From Bacteroidales bacterium (GTDB lineage Bacteria; Bacteroidota; Bacteroidia; Bacteroidales; Marinilabiliaceae), in contig JAKSLG010000004.1 in assembly GCA_024401295.1 (NCBI GenBank), forward strand, positions 62,001-126,000: 64,000 nt of DNA. Direction: 5' to 3'. Shown piece by piece: positions 7,447 to 16,745 of the stretch. Position 1 is the stretch's first letter. Each line of letters begins with the position of its first letter. The notes under the pieces were generated by a model. It was not told the origin of the DNA. It saw nothing but the letters and a program-made list of their open reading frames with translations, and ran no database searches. Both the position numbers and the translations under genes were made by a program.

Positions 7447-9327
7447 TTAGAACAATTCAACTTCTACCTTCTGGATGAATGCTGTAAACGAATGTTCCTC
7501 ACCAACTTCAGCCTCAGAAAGCATCATCAATACTGGCTCTTCTTCGCCAAACTTGTTCTTGATAGGAACCTCTCGACGTTCGCCAACAATCTTCTTGCCT
7601 TCCGGCGTTACAAGCATCTTTATGAATTCGTTATTCTGCGCACTTTCTGCTGAGAAGAGCATCGAAATGTTCTGACCCATGACAGCCGAACGTTCGAAGC
7701 CCCAAAGCTGCTCTGCTGCTGCATTGAAAAATTCAATTACGCCATCATTATTTGTGGTGAAGATAGCATCAAGCGAACCTTCAAGTGTCTTTTCGTTTCG
7801 AATCTTAACAGCCTCAATCTCCTTGAACTGCTCCTTCATTTCATTGCGTGTATCGCGCAAAAGAATATCAACCTCATCCTTACTCTTCTTCATCTCTTCC
7901 TCGAGCTTAACCTGCTCTGCAATGTTCGTCTCGAGACTCTTGATGTAGAGAACCTCTCCGTCATCATCAACTACTGGTGAGTATGTTGAAAGAAGCCATA
8001 TCTCTTCACCTCGCTTGTTACGACGACGAACACGTCCACTGAATGTCTCGCCATTCTGAAGTGTTGAAAGAATGTCGTCGAGCTGATTGAGATCTTCCTT
8101 GAAGAAGAACACCTTCATGCTCTGGTTTTCAATTTCTTCAGGCTTATAGTTGAATGTCTTGAGGAAGTTCTCATTAACAGTCTTGATAATACCATCTGTA
8201 TAGAATTCGGCACTGATTGATGCGTGGTTGATGGCTTCGAGAATACCCTTCATCTCGACCTGACGACGTTGGTTCTCCTCTTCTGTTGCACGCATCTCTT
8301 CCATATTCTGTCGGAGTGTCTCTTCCTGAGTGTGCATCTTCTGAGCCTGCTCCTGAGTTTCGGTAAGAAGCTTACGCGTTCTGATGTTGTTCTGAACATT
8401 GGCAATTGTAATACCAATACTCTCGGCCGTTTTCTCGACAAACTCAATCTCAAATTCCTTGAACTCCCTGAACGATGCCATTTCAAGGGCACCATAGATG
8501 CCATCGGTTGTCTTCAGAGGAACAATGAGAAGCGATCGCGGACCACCATCGCCAAGACCAGATGTAACAGTGATATAGTTTTGTGGAATATCTGTCATGT
8601 AGATTGTCTCTTTTTCGAGACCGCAACGGCCGATAAGACCTTCACCCCACATGATTTTCTTGTCGGTGAATTTCTTTCTGTCGTATGCTACATGACCTGT
8701 AAGTTCGAAAAATTTATTGTTATGTTCGTCCTCGTTCAAAATGAAGAAACCGCCCTGATTGATTTTCATGTAATCTACCAGTTCGCGGATGACTGTGTAT
8801 GACAACTCCTCCATGTTGTCTTGGTTGCGACGGAGGATCTCACCAAATTTCGCCAAACCATTTGTTACCCATGTTCGCTGTTCCTCTTCCTCACGACGTT
8901 TTTCCTCTTCTTCCTTATTCTTCAAGAGCGTTTTACGCAAATCATCAAGCGAATGGATAAGTTCGTCATCTGCACGTTCTGCATCACTATCAAACTCATC
9001 GTAGCAACCCTGACCCAATGCTTCAACGACTGTAAGGATATCTGACGACCGTCGTTCCTCTTCCTTCATCTGCTTATTCTGCTTGCGAATAATAGATCCC
9101 ATGTTGCGGGCAATGAGAAAACCAGCCACACCACATAGGAATGGGAATAGGATAATAACCCATACGCCAGGGAATATCCTGATGAAATCGGCAATAGTGC
9201 GATCGCTATCGTGATATACATTCGAGTCTGCGGCCAACAGTAATGTCAGCAACGAAACAACTAAACCAAATATAAATCCACGCAATGCGTACATTCGCAC
9301 CATGTGATTCAATTTCTTATTCTTCAT
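7447..9327 (-). CDS. Membrane GAF-PAS-PAS sensor protein without output domain
   Basis: A 626-residue protein. Two hydrophobic segments lie at about 11-32 and 50-70, then a coiled coil, a GAF domain at about 165-310, a long coiled coil at about 315-365, a PAS domain at about 365-470, another coiled coil, and a second PAS domain at about 510-615. There is no kinase, phosphatase or cyclase domain. The GAF region matches the SpoIIE phosphatase closely in layout: WVTNGL, VAYDRKKF, GEGLIGR, YITVTSGLG, PRSLLIVPL correspond to WVTRGK, YAYDRRRY, GRGLIGA, YFTITSGIL, PRSILIIPL. It probably arose by duplication and may form mixed assemblies with the phosphatase. Confidence 0.82.
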   Translation of the reverse strand: MKNKKLNHMVRMYALRGFIFGLVVSLLTLLLAADSNVYHDSDRTIADFIRIFPGVWVIILFPFLCGVAGFLIARNMGSIIRKQNKQMKEEERRSSDILTVVEALGQGCYDEFDSDAERADDELIHSLDDLRKTLLKNKEEEEKRREEEEQRTWVTNGLAKFGEILRRNQDNMEELSYTVIRELVDYMKINQGGFFILNEDEHNNKFFELTGHVAYDRKKFTDKKIMWGEGLIGRCGLEKETIYMTDIPQNYITVTSGLGDGGPRSLLIVPLKTTDGIYGALEMASFREFKEFEIEFVEKTAESIGITIANVQNNIRTRKLLTETQEQAQKMHTQEETLRQNMEEMRATEEENQRRQVEMKGILEAINHASISAEFYTDGIIKTVNENFLKTFNYKPEEIENQSMKVFFFKEDLNQLDDILSTLQNGETFSGRVRRRNKRGEEIWLLSTYSPVVDDDGEVLYIKSLETNIAEQVKLEEEMKKSKDEVDILLRDTRNEMKEQFKEIEAVKIRNEKTLEGSLDAIFTTNNDGVIEFFNAAAEQLWGFERSAVMGQNISMLFSAESAQNNEFIKMLVTPEGKKIVGERREVPIKNKFGEEEPVLMMLSEAEVGEEHSFTAFIQKVEVELF

Positions 9328-9364
9328 TTATATAAAACTCTTTGTTCGAACTAAGTTTCTTTTT

Positions 9365-10516
9365 TTATTGGCCCACTTGAACAAGATGCTCAGTAATCTT
9401 GTTGAGCGGAAGCACCTTATCGATAGCTCCTGCCTTGAATGCCTCTTTTGGCATGCCATACACAACGCAAGACGCTTCGTCCTGACCAATTGTGTATGCA
9501 CCGGTATCGTGCAACTCCTGCATACCTTTGGCACCATCGTTGCCCATACCTGTCAATATCACGCCAATGGCATTTCTGCCTGCATAGCGGGCTGCCGAAC
9601 GGAAAAGTACATCGACAGATGGACGATGTCTGTTGACAAGCGGACCCTCTTTAACCTCAACGATATATTCTTTTCCAACACGCTTCAAAAGCATGTGTTT
9701 ATTACCTGGAGCAATCAAAACGCGACCTCGGATGACTTTGTCACCATTCTCAGCCTCTTTGACATCAAGCTTAGAAATCTGATTGAGACTATTTGAGAAC
9801 GATTTCGTAAACCCTTCTGGCATGTGCTGTACAATCACAATGCCCGGCATATCGGCTGGCATCGTTTTGAGCAGAACGCGGATTGCCTCTGTTCCACCAG
9901 TTGACGCACCCAACACGATAACTTTTTCTGTGCTTACAATGACATCGTTCGTATTACCCTTTTCAATCACGACGTCTGCCGTATACTTAGGAGCAACCGA
10001 AGGCATACCAGCTGCAACAACAGGCTTTTTCACCGGCTCAACCTTCACAGCAGGTTTTGGTGCCGTTGATTCGTCCTGCTGCTTGAATTCTTCTGGATTC
10101 TTACGCTTAAGTTTCGACATGGCTGCAGCCTTAACCACATCGCACAACATGATGTGTGACTCCTGAAAGAAGACATCAGGATTCATTGACGGTTTGCCAA
10201 TGATTTCGCTTGCACCATATTCAAGAGCCTTCATTGCAACCTCAGTACCTTCTGTGGTTAGCGATGAAATGACAACAACAGGTATCGGATGCTGCGCCAT
10301 AATCTTTCTAAGGAACGTCAAACCGTCCATGCGCGGCATCTCAACATCAAGCGTAATCACGTCAGGAACTTCCTTCATGATCTTCTTGACGGCAATAATC
10401 GGATCGGCCGCCGTGCCCATCACCTCTATCTCCGGATCTTTCTCAAGAATCGAAGAGAGCGACTGGCGAACTACAGCCGAATCATCAACCACCAATACTC
10501 TTATCTTGTTTCCCAT
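9365..10516 (-). CDS. cheB: CheB, receiver-methylesterase
   Basis: A 383-residue two-domain CheB. The receiver domain (about 4-120) has D11, D12, the phospho-acceptor D57 and K108. A charged, proline-containing linker (about 140-190) leads to the methylesterase domain with S205 (GASTGG), H231 (VQHMPEGFT) and D327 (GMGNDGAKG). It should remove methyl groups from chemoreceptor glutamates when phosphorylated by CheA. It lies 42 nt after cheD. It is the canonical CheB of the operon, in addition to the receiver-less copy at 5251-5814. Confidence 0.95.
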   Translation of the reverse strand: MGNKIRVLVVDDSAVVRQSLSSILEKDPEIEVMGTAADPIIAVKKIMKEVPDVITLDVEMPRMDGLTFLRKIMAQHPIPVVVISSLTTEGTEVAMKALEYGASEIIGKPSMNPDVFFQESHIMLCDVVKAAAMSKLKRKNPEEFKQQDESTAPKPAVKVEPVKKPVVAAGMPSVAPKYTADVVIEKGNTNDVIVSTEKVIVLGASTGGTEAIRVLLKTMPADMPGIVIVQHMPEGFTKSFSNSLNQISKLDVKEAENGDKVIRGRVLIAPGNKHMLLKRVGKEYIVEVKEGPLVNRHRPSVDVLFRSAARYAGRNAIGVILTGMGNDGAKGMQELHDTGAYTIGQDEASCVVYGMPKEAFKAGAIDKVLPLNKITEHLVQVGQ

Positions 10517-10558
10517 TGCGGTTAACTCTTTTTATTTTCTCAAACAAGCGGTTATCTT

Positions 10559-11038
10559 TCAGATTTCACGCTTCTCCAAGAATTTATGTCGTACCTCACC
10601 AGTATCGGTAAGATATAGAATTTTTCTTCCTCGCTTGCCTCCCAGACTCTGTGCAACGACAGGAATCTTGTAGCTGTCAAGCATTGATTTGGCAATCTGG
10701 ATATTGCGCTCACCAATCTGAGTAGCAGACTTGCCTCCACCAACATCGAGCAACTCACCACCACCAAACAATTTGGCTTCGAGATCTTCTATACGGCTTC
10801 CCATAACACGCATCTTCTCTATCAGCTTGTCAATGGCTATATTGCCATACTTCGGCGATGCCAAATCATTACCGTTCCATGTCGGAAGCATATAATGATT
10901 TATGCCACCAAAATGAAGACGTTTATCCCACAAGCATACTGCCACACACGAACCCAATACTGTCTTGACTACATATGGCTCCTTGCTGGCAAAGAACGAC
11001 GAAGGATACAGAAAATGCTGCGAATAGTCCACCGTCAC
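10559..11038 (-). CDS. cheD: CheD, chemoreceptor glutamine deamidase
   Basis: A 159-residue CheD-family protein. The catalytic cysteine C31 lies in VLGSCVAVCL and the histidine H48 in GGINHYMLP; the KYGNIAID and AKLFGGGE segments are also typical. CheD deamidates glutamines in receptor signalling helices and often works with CheC phosphatases, but no cheC is seen in this window. The gene sits between the histidine-kinase-like gene (6 nt upstream) and cheB (42 nt downstream). Confidence 0.93.
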   Translation of the reverse strand: MTVDYSQHFLYPSSFFASKEPYVVKTVLGSCVAVCLWDKRLHFGGINHYMLPTWNGNDLASPKYGNIAIDKLIEKMRVMGSRIEDLEAKLFGGGELLDVGGGKSATQIGERNIQIAKSMLDSYKIPVVAQSLGGKRGRKILYLTDTGEVRHKFLEKREI

Positions 11039-11044
11039 TGAATA

Positions 11045-11953
11045 TTAGAACAAGTCAACATCATCATCGCCACCTTCATCGCCAAATGGATCATCGAACA
11101 CATTGTCGATAATCACTTCCGACTCAGGTATAGTTACAACAAACGTTGTGCCTTCGCCCTTCTGGCTCTTAACGTCGATTCGACCATTGAGCACATTGAC
11201 AAGTGCTTTCGTGATTGACAAGCCAAGGCCGTGACCCTGATTGATTGAATTGATACTTGTTTCGAGACGCTTGAATCTCTCGAAAATAATATTCTGATTC
11301 TTTTCAGAAATACCTGTTCCAAAGTCTTGAATAGAGATGTTCAACTCGTCGTCTTCAACCCAGACTCTTATGATGACTTTGCTGTCCTTATAGCTATACT
11401 TAATAGCATTGTTAAGGATATTGTTAAGAATCTGCTTGAGTTTTTCCGAGTCAGTCTTATAATAGAAATTCTTACCATCGAGACCAAACTCAATCTGATA
11501 ATCGAGTTCGATTTCAATATTCATCTTGCGGGCAACAACAATGAATCCCTCAATGACACCCTGAATCAACGTACGGATATTAACCTTCGAAATATTCGGG
11601 CTCGACATTTCACCAGCCTCAATCTTGGCTGCTGTAAAGATGTTCTTGAGCTGAAAATCAAGGTTAAACGCTTCGTTATGAATGAGGGCAACCATTGAAA
11701 CAACTTTCTTCCAGTCCTGCTTCTCAACCGTAAGGATTGATTTCGAGAGACCGATGATAGACGTAAACGGATTCACAATTTCATTCGTCACATTCGAAAT
11801 GAAGTGTCCCTTCAGCGCCTCTGAATCTTTTAGGCGCTTACACACCTGCTGATACTCGCTGTTGAGAATCTCGATTCGCTCTTCAAGTGCCTTGCGTTCG
11901 TCAAGACGCGCCTTAAGCTCTTTCAACAGTTGTTTGTCCGATGAATTATTCAT
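11045..11953 (-). CDS. Histidine-kinase-like protein with Asn in place of the phospho-acceptor His
   Basis: A 302-residue soluble protein: N-terminal coiled coil (about 8-48), a HisKA-like dimerisation helix, and a complete HATPase domain with N box (about 185-200), G1 (DFGTGISEKN) and G2 (GHGLGLSITKALV). The tail is acidic (GGDDDVDLF). The H box should read like SHELRTP, but reads TNEIVNP, so N57 stands where the phospho-acceptor histidine belongs. I checked this codon on the reverse strand (AAT). The rest of the ATP site looks intact, so it may bind ATP and act as a pseudokinase, a modulator of CheA, or a kinase on a residue elsewhere. It has no sensor domain. Confidence 0.8.
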   Translation of the reverse strand: MNNSSDKQLLKELKARLDERKALEERIEILNSEYQQVCKRLKDSEALKGHFISNVTNEIVNPFTSIIGLSKSILTVEKQDWKKVVSMVALIHNEAFNLDFQLKNIFTAAKIEAGEMSSPNISKVNIRTLIQGVIEGFIVVARKMNIEIELDYQIEFGLDGKNFYYKTDSEKLKQILNNILNNAIKYSYKDSKVIIRVWVEDDELNISIQDFGTGISEKNQNIIFERFKRLETSINSINQGHGLGLSITKALVNVLNGRIDVKSQKGEGTTFVVTIPESEVIIDNVFDDPFGDEGGDDDVDLF

Positions 11954-11966
11954 AATCTCTATTCTA

Positions 11967-12827
11967 TTATATTCTTTTAAACATTGTGGGCTTTATATTT
12001 TTCAGCGGCAAATCCATGTTTGCAATTGATTCCGAATGACCGATCATCAGATAGCCACCTGGCGACAAATGCCTGCACAACTTGCCTACGACTTTTTCCT
12101 GCGTTTCATGGTCGAAATAGATCAACACATTGCGACAGAAAATGACATCGTATTTTTCTGTTATATCGTAAACCTTATCCATAAGGTTAAGGTATTTCAA
12201 AGAAATATTTTGCTGAAGTTGCTTTGTGACCTTCACAGTCGGGTTCACGCGGTCCTTGCTTCGCAGGAAATATTTCTTTTTCAGGTACAGTGGAATGACA
12301 TCAACCGATTTCTCAGGATACACGCCTCTGACCGCTTTGTCGAGCACATTATTCGAAATATCACTTCCCAAAATGGAAAACGAAAATTCCGGATGCTGTT
12401 CCTTGAACTCGTTAAGCACGATGCTTATCGTATATGGTTCCTCACCACTGGAACATGCTGCACTCCACACTTTTATGTTTCTTCGTCCTTCTGCAAGAAA
12501 CTCCGGCAAGACTTCATGCGACAAAAAGTCGAAGTGTGCCGATTCTCTGAAGAAGTCCGTCTTGTTCGTTGTCACAACGCTCAAGAAATTATATATCTCG
12601 TTTCGTTGTCCCTCTTCGCTGAAGAAGTACTTTTTATATTCAGCATATGACGACATCTTGAGTTCACGAATACGCTTGAGCAGGCGGCCCTGAAGCATAA
12701 CTCTCTTGATGTCTGGCATTTTTATGCCGAATTCGCTGTAGATATAGTCGCTGAAAGCTTTGAAATCACTTTGCGATAACTCAGCCTTGAAACAATCAAG
12801 ATCTGATACTTTTTCTATCTCAGCCAT
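11967..12827 (-). CDS. cheR: CheR, chemoreceptor methyltransferase
   Basis: A 286-residue CheR with all expected features: helical N-terminal domain, TTNKTDFFRE at about 86-95, the SAM-binding motif VWSAACSSGEEPYT at 120-133, GSDIS for the ribose contact, FCRNVLIYF, and the LSPGGYLMIGHSES segment. It should use SAM to methylate glutamates on the chemoreceptor encoded seven genes upstream in the same transcript. It is 10 nt after a cheW gene and 13 nt before the histidine-kinase-like gene. Of the three CheR-type genes here this is the only fully canonical one. Confidence 0.94.
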   Translation of the reverse strand: MAEIEKVSDLDCFKAELSQSDFKAFSDYIYSEFGIKMPDIKRVMLQGRLLKRIRELKMSSYAEYKKYFFSEEGQRNEIYNFLSVVTTNKTDFFRESAHFDFLSHEVLPEFLAEGRRNIKVWSAACSSGEEPYTISIVLNEFKEQHPEFSFSILGSDISNNVLDKAVRGVYPEKSVDVIPLYLKKKYFLRSKDRVNPTVKVTKQLQQNISLKYLNLMDKVYDITEKYDVIFCRNVLIYFDHETQEKVVGKLCRHLSPGGYLMIGHSESIANMDLPLKNIKPTMFKRI

Positions 12828-12837
12828 TGCCTTTAAC

Positions 12838-13305
12838 TTACTTGCCCATTATCTGCAGAAGTGATATCACTTCCGTGTCGTTAAACACTTTATCAGCATC
12901 GATAAACATGACAAATTCGTCATTCATACTTGCCGCAAAAGAGACATATCCAGGCTTATAGTTTGTTTCTATAAACTGGCGCGACTCCTCGCTGACTTCA
13001 ACAACATCACTCACCTGGTCAACCATGAGAGCAATGTCAAATGCCTTGTCTGCACCATTGATTGACATCACAATGCAGCAAGTCTGATCGCCTACCTTTA
13101 TCGGATCAAGTCCAAACTTCAATCCGGCATCAATAAGCGGAACAATACCTCCACGATGGTCAACAAGACCCTTCATGAAAGGCAAAAGTGACGACTGTGA
13201 CTTAGGTTCCTCATATTCAACAATTTCGACCACATGCTCTACATGGATGCCAAAAGTGTTTTCTCCCACCTTGAAAGTCAAATATGTGTTCTTTATCTCG
13301 TCCAT
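12838..13305 (-). CDS. cheW: CheW-like coupling protein (second copy)
   Basis: A 155-residue single CheW domain (TYLTFKVGENTFGIHVEHV at the start, LVDHRGGIVPLIDAGLKFG in the middle). Such proteins link CheA to receptors. The frame extends 2 codons further to a GTG at 13311, but ATG 13305 follows a strong GGAGG sequence by about 8 nt and leaves 2 nt after the preceding stop, so I prefer it; this ribosome site is unusual for the window. It lies directly downstream of a second, distinct cheW. Confidence 0.9.
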   Translation of the reverse strand: MDEIKNTYLTFKVGENTFGIHVEHVVEIVEYEEPKSQSSLLPFMKGLVDHRGGIVPLIDAGLKFGLDPIKVGDQTCCIVMSINGADKAFDIALMVDQVSDVVEVSEESRQFIETNYKPGYVSFAASMNDEFVMFIDADKVFNDTEVISLLQIMGK

Positions 13306-13307
13306 TA

Positions 13308-13760
13308 TCACTCCTCCACAACTTTTGCCAATTCGTCAAGACTGACCATATAGATGAATTTATCGCCAATGTGCAATGTGGCACTCAACGCCTTCTGCAA
13401 CAAACGGCTGACCTGAATTACCACACCAGAAGTATATTGGTCCTCGCTATAGTCAAACACTTCATCAACTTCGTCAACCTTTACACCAAGATAACCTTCG
13501 TTTGTTCCATCGACAGACACAACAATAATCGAAGCTTCAGGTAGATTTTCCTCAGTTGGCAAACCCAACATCTTGCGAAAATCAACAACAGGAATCATAT
13601 TACCATGGTTGTTGATAACACCAAGCACAAAATCTTTTGACAGCGGCACGTGTGTCGGATCCGTCATTTCAAGAATATGGCGTATCTTAAACGTCTCGAA
13701 ACAAAAATATTCGCCTCCCACCTTGAATGAGGTGACTGATGTCATTTCCTTCTCTTCCAT
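13308..13760 (-). CDS. cheW: CheW-like coupling protein (first copy)
   Basis: A 150-residue CheW domain protein (FKVGGEYFCFETFKIRHI near the start, GVINNHGNMIPVVDFRKML in the middle). It starts 2 nt after the cheA stop and ends 2 nt before the start of the other cheW. Two CheW proteins beside one CheA suggest different positions in the array, such as linking to CheA and forming CheW-only rings, but this is inference. The two copies differ strongly in sequence, so it is not a recent duplication. Confidence 0.9.
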   Translation of the reverse strand: MEEKEMTSVTSFKVGGEYFCFETFKIRHILEMTDPTHVPLSKDFVLGVINNHGNMIPVVDFRKMLGLPTEENLPEASIIVVSVDGTNEGYLGVKVDEVDEVFDYSEDQYTSGVVIQVSRLLQKALSATLHIGDKFIYMVSLDELAKVVEE

Positions 13761-13762
13761 CG

Positions 13763-15913
13763 CTACGCCTCCTTCTCCTTTGTGTCTTTGCGATATCGCA
13801 ACTGATTATAGTAATTGATCAGACGTGTCGTATCAACTATGAGCGACAACGAACCATCACCCATGACTGATGCACCTGAAATCATATCTATCCTTCTCAT
13901 AAAACGGCCGAGCGGCTTCACAACTATCTGATATTCACCGATAATCTGATCAACCACAATACCTACGCTCTTTTCGCCAGTATGAACCATGATGATTTTT
14001 GCCGTAGCAAAATCCGATTCCTTACTGTAGAACATAGAATTAAGTTGAATATATGGCACCTGCTGACCATTATATACAAACACATTGCCAACGCCACTCT
14101 GGCTAAATTCTACCTCTTTAGCAGAGATGACACGGTCAATATTTGAAAGTGGGAATATAAATTGCTCACCATTCACTTTTGTCAACAGACCATCGATAAT
14201 CGACAACGTCAACGGCAAGTCAAGCGTGAATGTTGTTCCCTTATCTATTTCGGAATCAATAGAAACCTCACCACGTATTTCGGCTATTTTGCTCTTCACA
14301 ACGTCCATTCCGACACCTCGTCCCGAAACGTCACTGACCTTTTCTGCAGTAGAGAATCCACTGGCAAAAATAAGATTGAGCGTCTCCTTCTTTGTCAGAT
14401 TAGTACCTGGATCGACAAGACCTTTTTCGACAGCCTTATTGAATATCTTGCTTGGATCCATGCCCTTTCCGTCATCAGAAAGCTGAATGATAACAGAGGA
14501 ACCGGAATAGAATGCCTTGAGAAGAATCGTTCCCTTAGGGTCCTTGCCCTTGGCAATACGTTCTTCTGGCATTTCAATGCCATGGTCGCCAGAATTTCGA
14601 ATCATGTGCATCAATGGGTCAGTCAAATGCTCAATGATATTCTTATCGAGCTCAATTTCACCACCCTCAACAACAAATTCAAGCTGTTTGTGCAGATTAT
14701 TCGAAAGGTCACGTACAAGACGCTGGAAACGAACAAGCTCACCACCAAGTGGAATCAAACTCAGCGAGAATGCATTTTCACGGAGCGTTCTTGTTGTCTT
14801 TTCCATCTGCTCGGCAATTGCCTGAAGAGCAGGAATGCCTTGTTTTTCAGACAGAAGATTGAGCTGCGCCTGCATCGTGACAAGCTCGCTCACTGCATTG
14901 ACAAGCTCATCAATCTTCGACGACGCAACACGCATCGTAGCAATCTTTGCCTCCTGAACCTTTGGAGCCGCATTATTGTTATTAGCAGCTTTCTTGACTT
15001 CTGTCTGATTCGATGAAGAAGAATCAACAGTTGGCTTATTTTCTTCAACAGGAGCTTTAGCTGCCTGCTTAAACTGTTCAAAATCAGCCTCTGTCAGTGG
15101 CTTATTGTTTTCCGACGCACTCTTTACAAGAGCATCGAGAGCCGAATCATTGTTTTTGATATAATCGCCCGCTGGCAAATTGACAATATCAACCTTGCAC
15201 TCATCTTCGATGAAGATGAAATTATCCTTGATATCATTTACAGCATCCTGCTCCGTGTGGAGAAGCACCTGCCAATTCACACGCATGGCAAGCGGCTTGA
15301 ACTCACCGAAAGGCTCAACCTTGTCAGTGAATGCAATCGTCTTCCATTCGCCAAGCGTCGTAAGGTCATCGACTGTGTAGAGCGGATTCGTTCCGTTCTC
15401 CAAAAGCGATTCCATTGGCTCGATGGTCACAAGATAGTTCTTAGGACCGCCAGCTGCAGCCTCAGCCTCACGCTTTGCCTTTTCCTCTGCTTCACGCTCT
15501 GCCTTTCCTTTTGTGAGCGTTGTACCCTCTGGGAAATGCTTTGTTATGCGAGCAATGAATTCGTTGAGCTGAGCAATATCGTCAGGATTAGTCAGCTTGC
15601 CTTCACCGATATCGAGGAGTTTCTTGATATAGTCGAGCGATTCAAAAGACAAATCCACAATCTCCTTTGTCACCTTCAACTTATCGTTGCGGACAAGGTC
15701 GTAGATTGTCTCGAAATTATGAGTAAACCTACTTAGGTCATCAAAGCCGAACATCATGCCACTACCTTTGATGGTATGCATGCTGCGGAAGATGCGCTGA
15801 ATTAGTTCAGGGTCATAGCTATCCATATTGCCCTCAAGCTCAAAGAGATTCTCTTCGAGCTGCTCGACGTTGTCTAGCGCTTCCTCAACGAATTTCTGTT
15901 GAAACTGATCCAT
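13763..15913 (-). CDS. cheA: CheA, chemotaxis histidine kinase
   Basis: A 716-residue CheA. The Hpt domain (1-105) carries H46 in SMHTIKGSG. A low-complexity Lys/Glu/Ala linker (about 140-160) leads to a P2-like domain (about 160-270), then a long Asn/Pro/Ser-rich linker to the P3 dimerisation helices (about 335-395), the P4 ATPase (HMIRNSGDHGIE, DDGKGMD, GRGVGMDVVK) and a CheW-like P5 at about 575-705. All catalytic motifs look intact. It should phosphorylate CheY at 16009-16374 and the CheB receiver. It lies 95 nt after cheY, the largest gap inside the operon; I saw only a weak small hairpin there. Confidence 0.96.
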   Translation of the reverse strand: MDQFQQKFVEEALDNVEQLEENLFELEGNMDSYDPELIQRIFRSMHTIKGSGMMFGFDDLSRFTHNFETIYDLVRNDKLKVTKEIVDLSFESLDYIKKLLDIGEGKLTNPDDIAQLNEFIARITKHFPEGTTLTKGKAEREAEEKAKREAEAAAGGPKNYLVTIEPMESLLENGTNPLYTVDDLTTLGEWKTIAFTDKVEPFGEFKPLAMRVNWQVLLHTEQDAVNDIKDNFIFIEDECKVDIVNLPAGDYIKNNDSALDALVKSASENNKPLTEADFEQFKQAAKAPVEENKPTVDSSSSNQTEVKKAANNNNAAPKVQEAKIATMRVASSKIDELVNAVSELVTMQAQLNLLSEKQGIPALQAIAEQMEKTTRTLRENAFSLSLIPLGGELVRFQRLVRDLSNNLHKQLEFVVEGGEIELDKNIIEHLTDPLMHMIRNSGDHGIEMPEERIAKGKDPKGTILLKAFYSGSSVIIQLSDDGKGMDPSKIFNKAVEKGLVDPGTNLTKKETLNLIFASGFSTAEKVSDVSGRGVGMDVVKSKIAEIRGEVSIDSEIDKGTTFTLDLPLTLSIIDGLLTKVNGEQFIFPLSNIDRVISAKEVEFSQSGVGNVFVYNGQQVPYIQLNSMFYSKESDFATAKIIMVHTGEKSVGIVVDQIIGEYQIVVKPLGRFMRRIDMISGASVMGDGSLSLIVDTTRLINYYNQLRYRKDTKEKEA

Positions 15914-16008
15914 GGCTTTGTTTACTTCATAACTCTACTTTTCCTTTCTCATCACGGAAAGGACATCATCTTGCGATTTAATATCGCCGTACTATATTTA
16001 TATACCTG

Positions 16009-16374
16009 TTAACGCACGACCTTTGCAATCGCACTCAGCAATTTAGCAGGAACGAATGGCTTGATAATCCAGCCAGTTGCACCAGCTTCCTTTGCTTCCA
16101 TCTTCTTCTCAGTCTGAGACTCTGTTGTAAGGAAGAGAATTGGAATATGCTTGTATGCATCGATCTCGCGAACCTTGCGAATAAGGCCCAAACCATCAAG
16201 ATTTGGCATATGAAGGTCAGTAATCACAATGTCAATTGTACGACCATCAAGATACTTGAGTGCATCCATACCGTCAACACCAACCAATACCTCGTAACCT
16301 TCGTTCTGCAAGGTAAAGTTGACTACTTCGCGGATACTCTCAGAGTCATCTACAATAAGGACTGTCTTTGCCAT
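16009..16374 (-). CDS. cheY: CheY-like single-domain response regulator
   Basis: A 121-residue receiver domain with D9, D10, the phospho-acceptor D53 (IVITDLHMPNLDG), a conserved threonine (FLTTES) and the lysine of IIKPF. It has no DNA-binding or enzymatic output, so it should work by protein binding like CheY. No flagellar switch gene, gliding gene or pilus motor gene is in the window, so its target cannot be named. It lies between the STAS-like gene (27 nt upstream) and cheA. Confidence 0.93.
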   Translation of the reverse strand: MAKTVLIVDDSESIREVVNFTLQNEGYEVLVGVDGMDALKYLDGRTIDIVITDLHMPNLDGLGLIRKVREIDAYKHIPILFLTTESQTEKKMEAKEAGATGWIIKPFVPAKLLSAIAKVVR

Positions 16375-16401
16375 ATTTCAATATTTTATTATATTCTGTT
16401 T

Positions 16402-16713
16402 TTAGTAATTCAATTCTTTTTCGAGACCTGTCTTGATCATGAGCTGTTTCAAATCTTCTTTCAATTCAGACTTTACATGAAACTCGCTTCCTTTTGCTTT
16501 CCACTTGTGCTTGACAGAAATAACCATCTGCACAAAAGCAATATCAAGATTTTCCGGATTGTTTATAATAAATGTAACAGGCTGTTCCGGAGTGATAAGT
16601 TCCTGCATCTCTTCATAAATCTTTTCGATGTGATTTATTATGAGATTGCCACTGAAACTCACTTCCATTGTGCCATTCTTGTCGATGGCTGCTATTGTAT
16701 AAGGATTACTCAT
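16402..16713 (-). CDS. STAS-like domain protein lacking the phosphorylatable serine
   Basis: A 103-residue protein with a STAS/anti-sigma antagonist outline: a beta-rich start (MEVSFSGNLIINHIEKIY), a loop NPENLDIAFVQMVISVKHKW and a C-terminal helix ending LMIKTGLEKEL. In SpoIIAA-type proteins the loop holds an Asp-Ser pair and the serine is phosphorylated; here it is D57-I58, so a classical switch is not possible. The frame could open at a TTG at 16731, but ATG 16713 fits better. It sits between the chemoreceptor and cheY. A STAS protein beside a SiaB-type kinase system in one operon is suggestive, but interaction is inference. Confidence 0.65.
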   Translation of the reverse strand: MSNPYTIAAIDKNGTMEVSFSGNLIINHIEKIYEEMQELITPEQPVTFIINNPENLDIAFVQMVISVKHKWKAKGSEFHVKSELKEDLKQLMIKTGLEKELNY

Positions 16714-16745
16714 AGTTTTGCCTGCATACAATTATCATTCAATAA

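Noticed and set aside
15914-16008. Possible internal promoter or terminator between cheY and cheA
   Set aside because: Only a weak 6-bp hairpin (about 15950-15966) without a U run and no TAnnTTTG element on the minus strand was found, so I kept the operon continuous.
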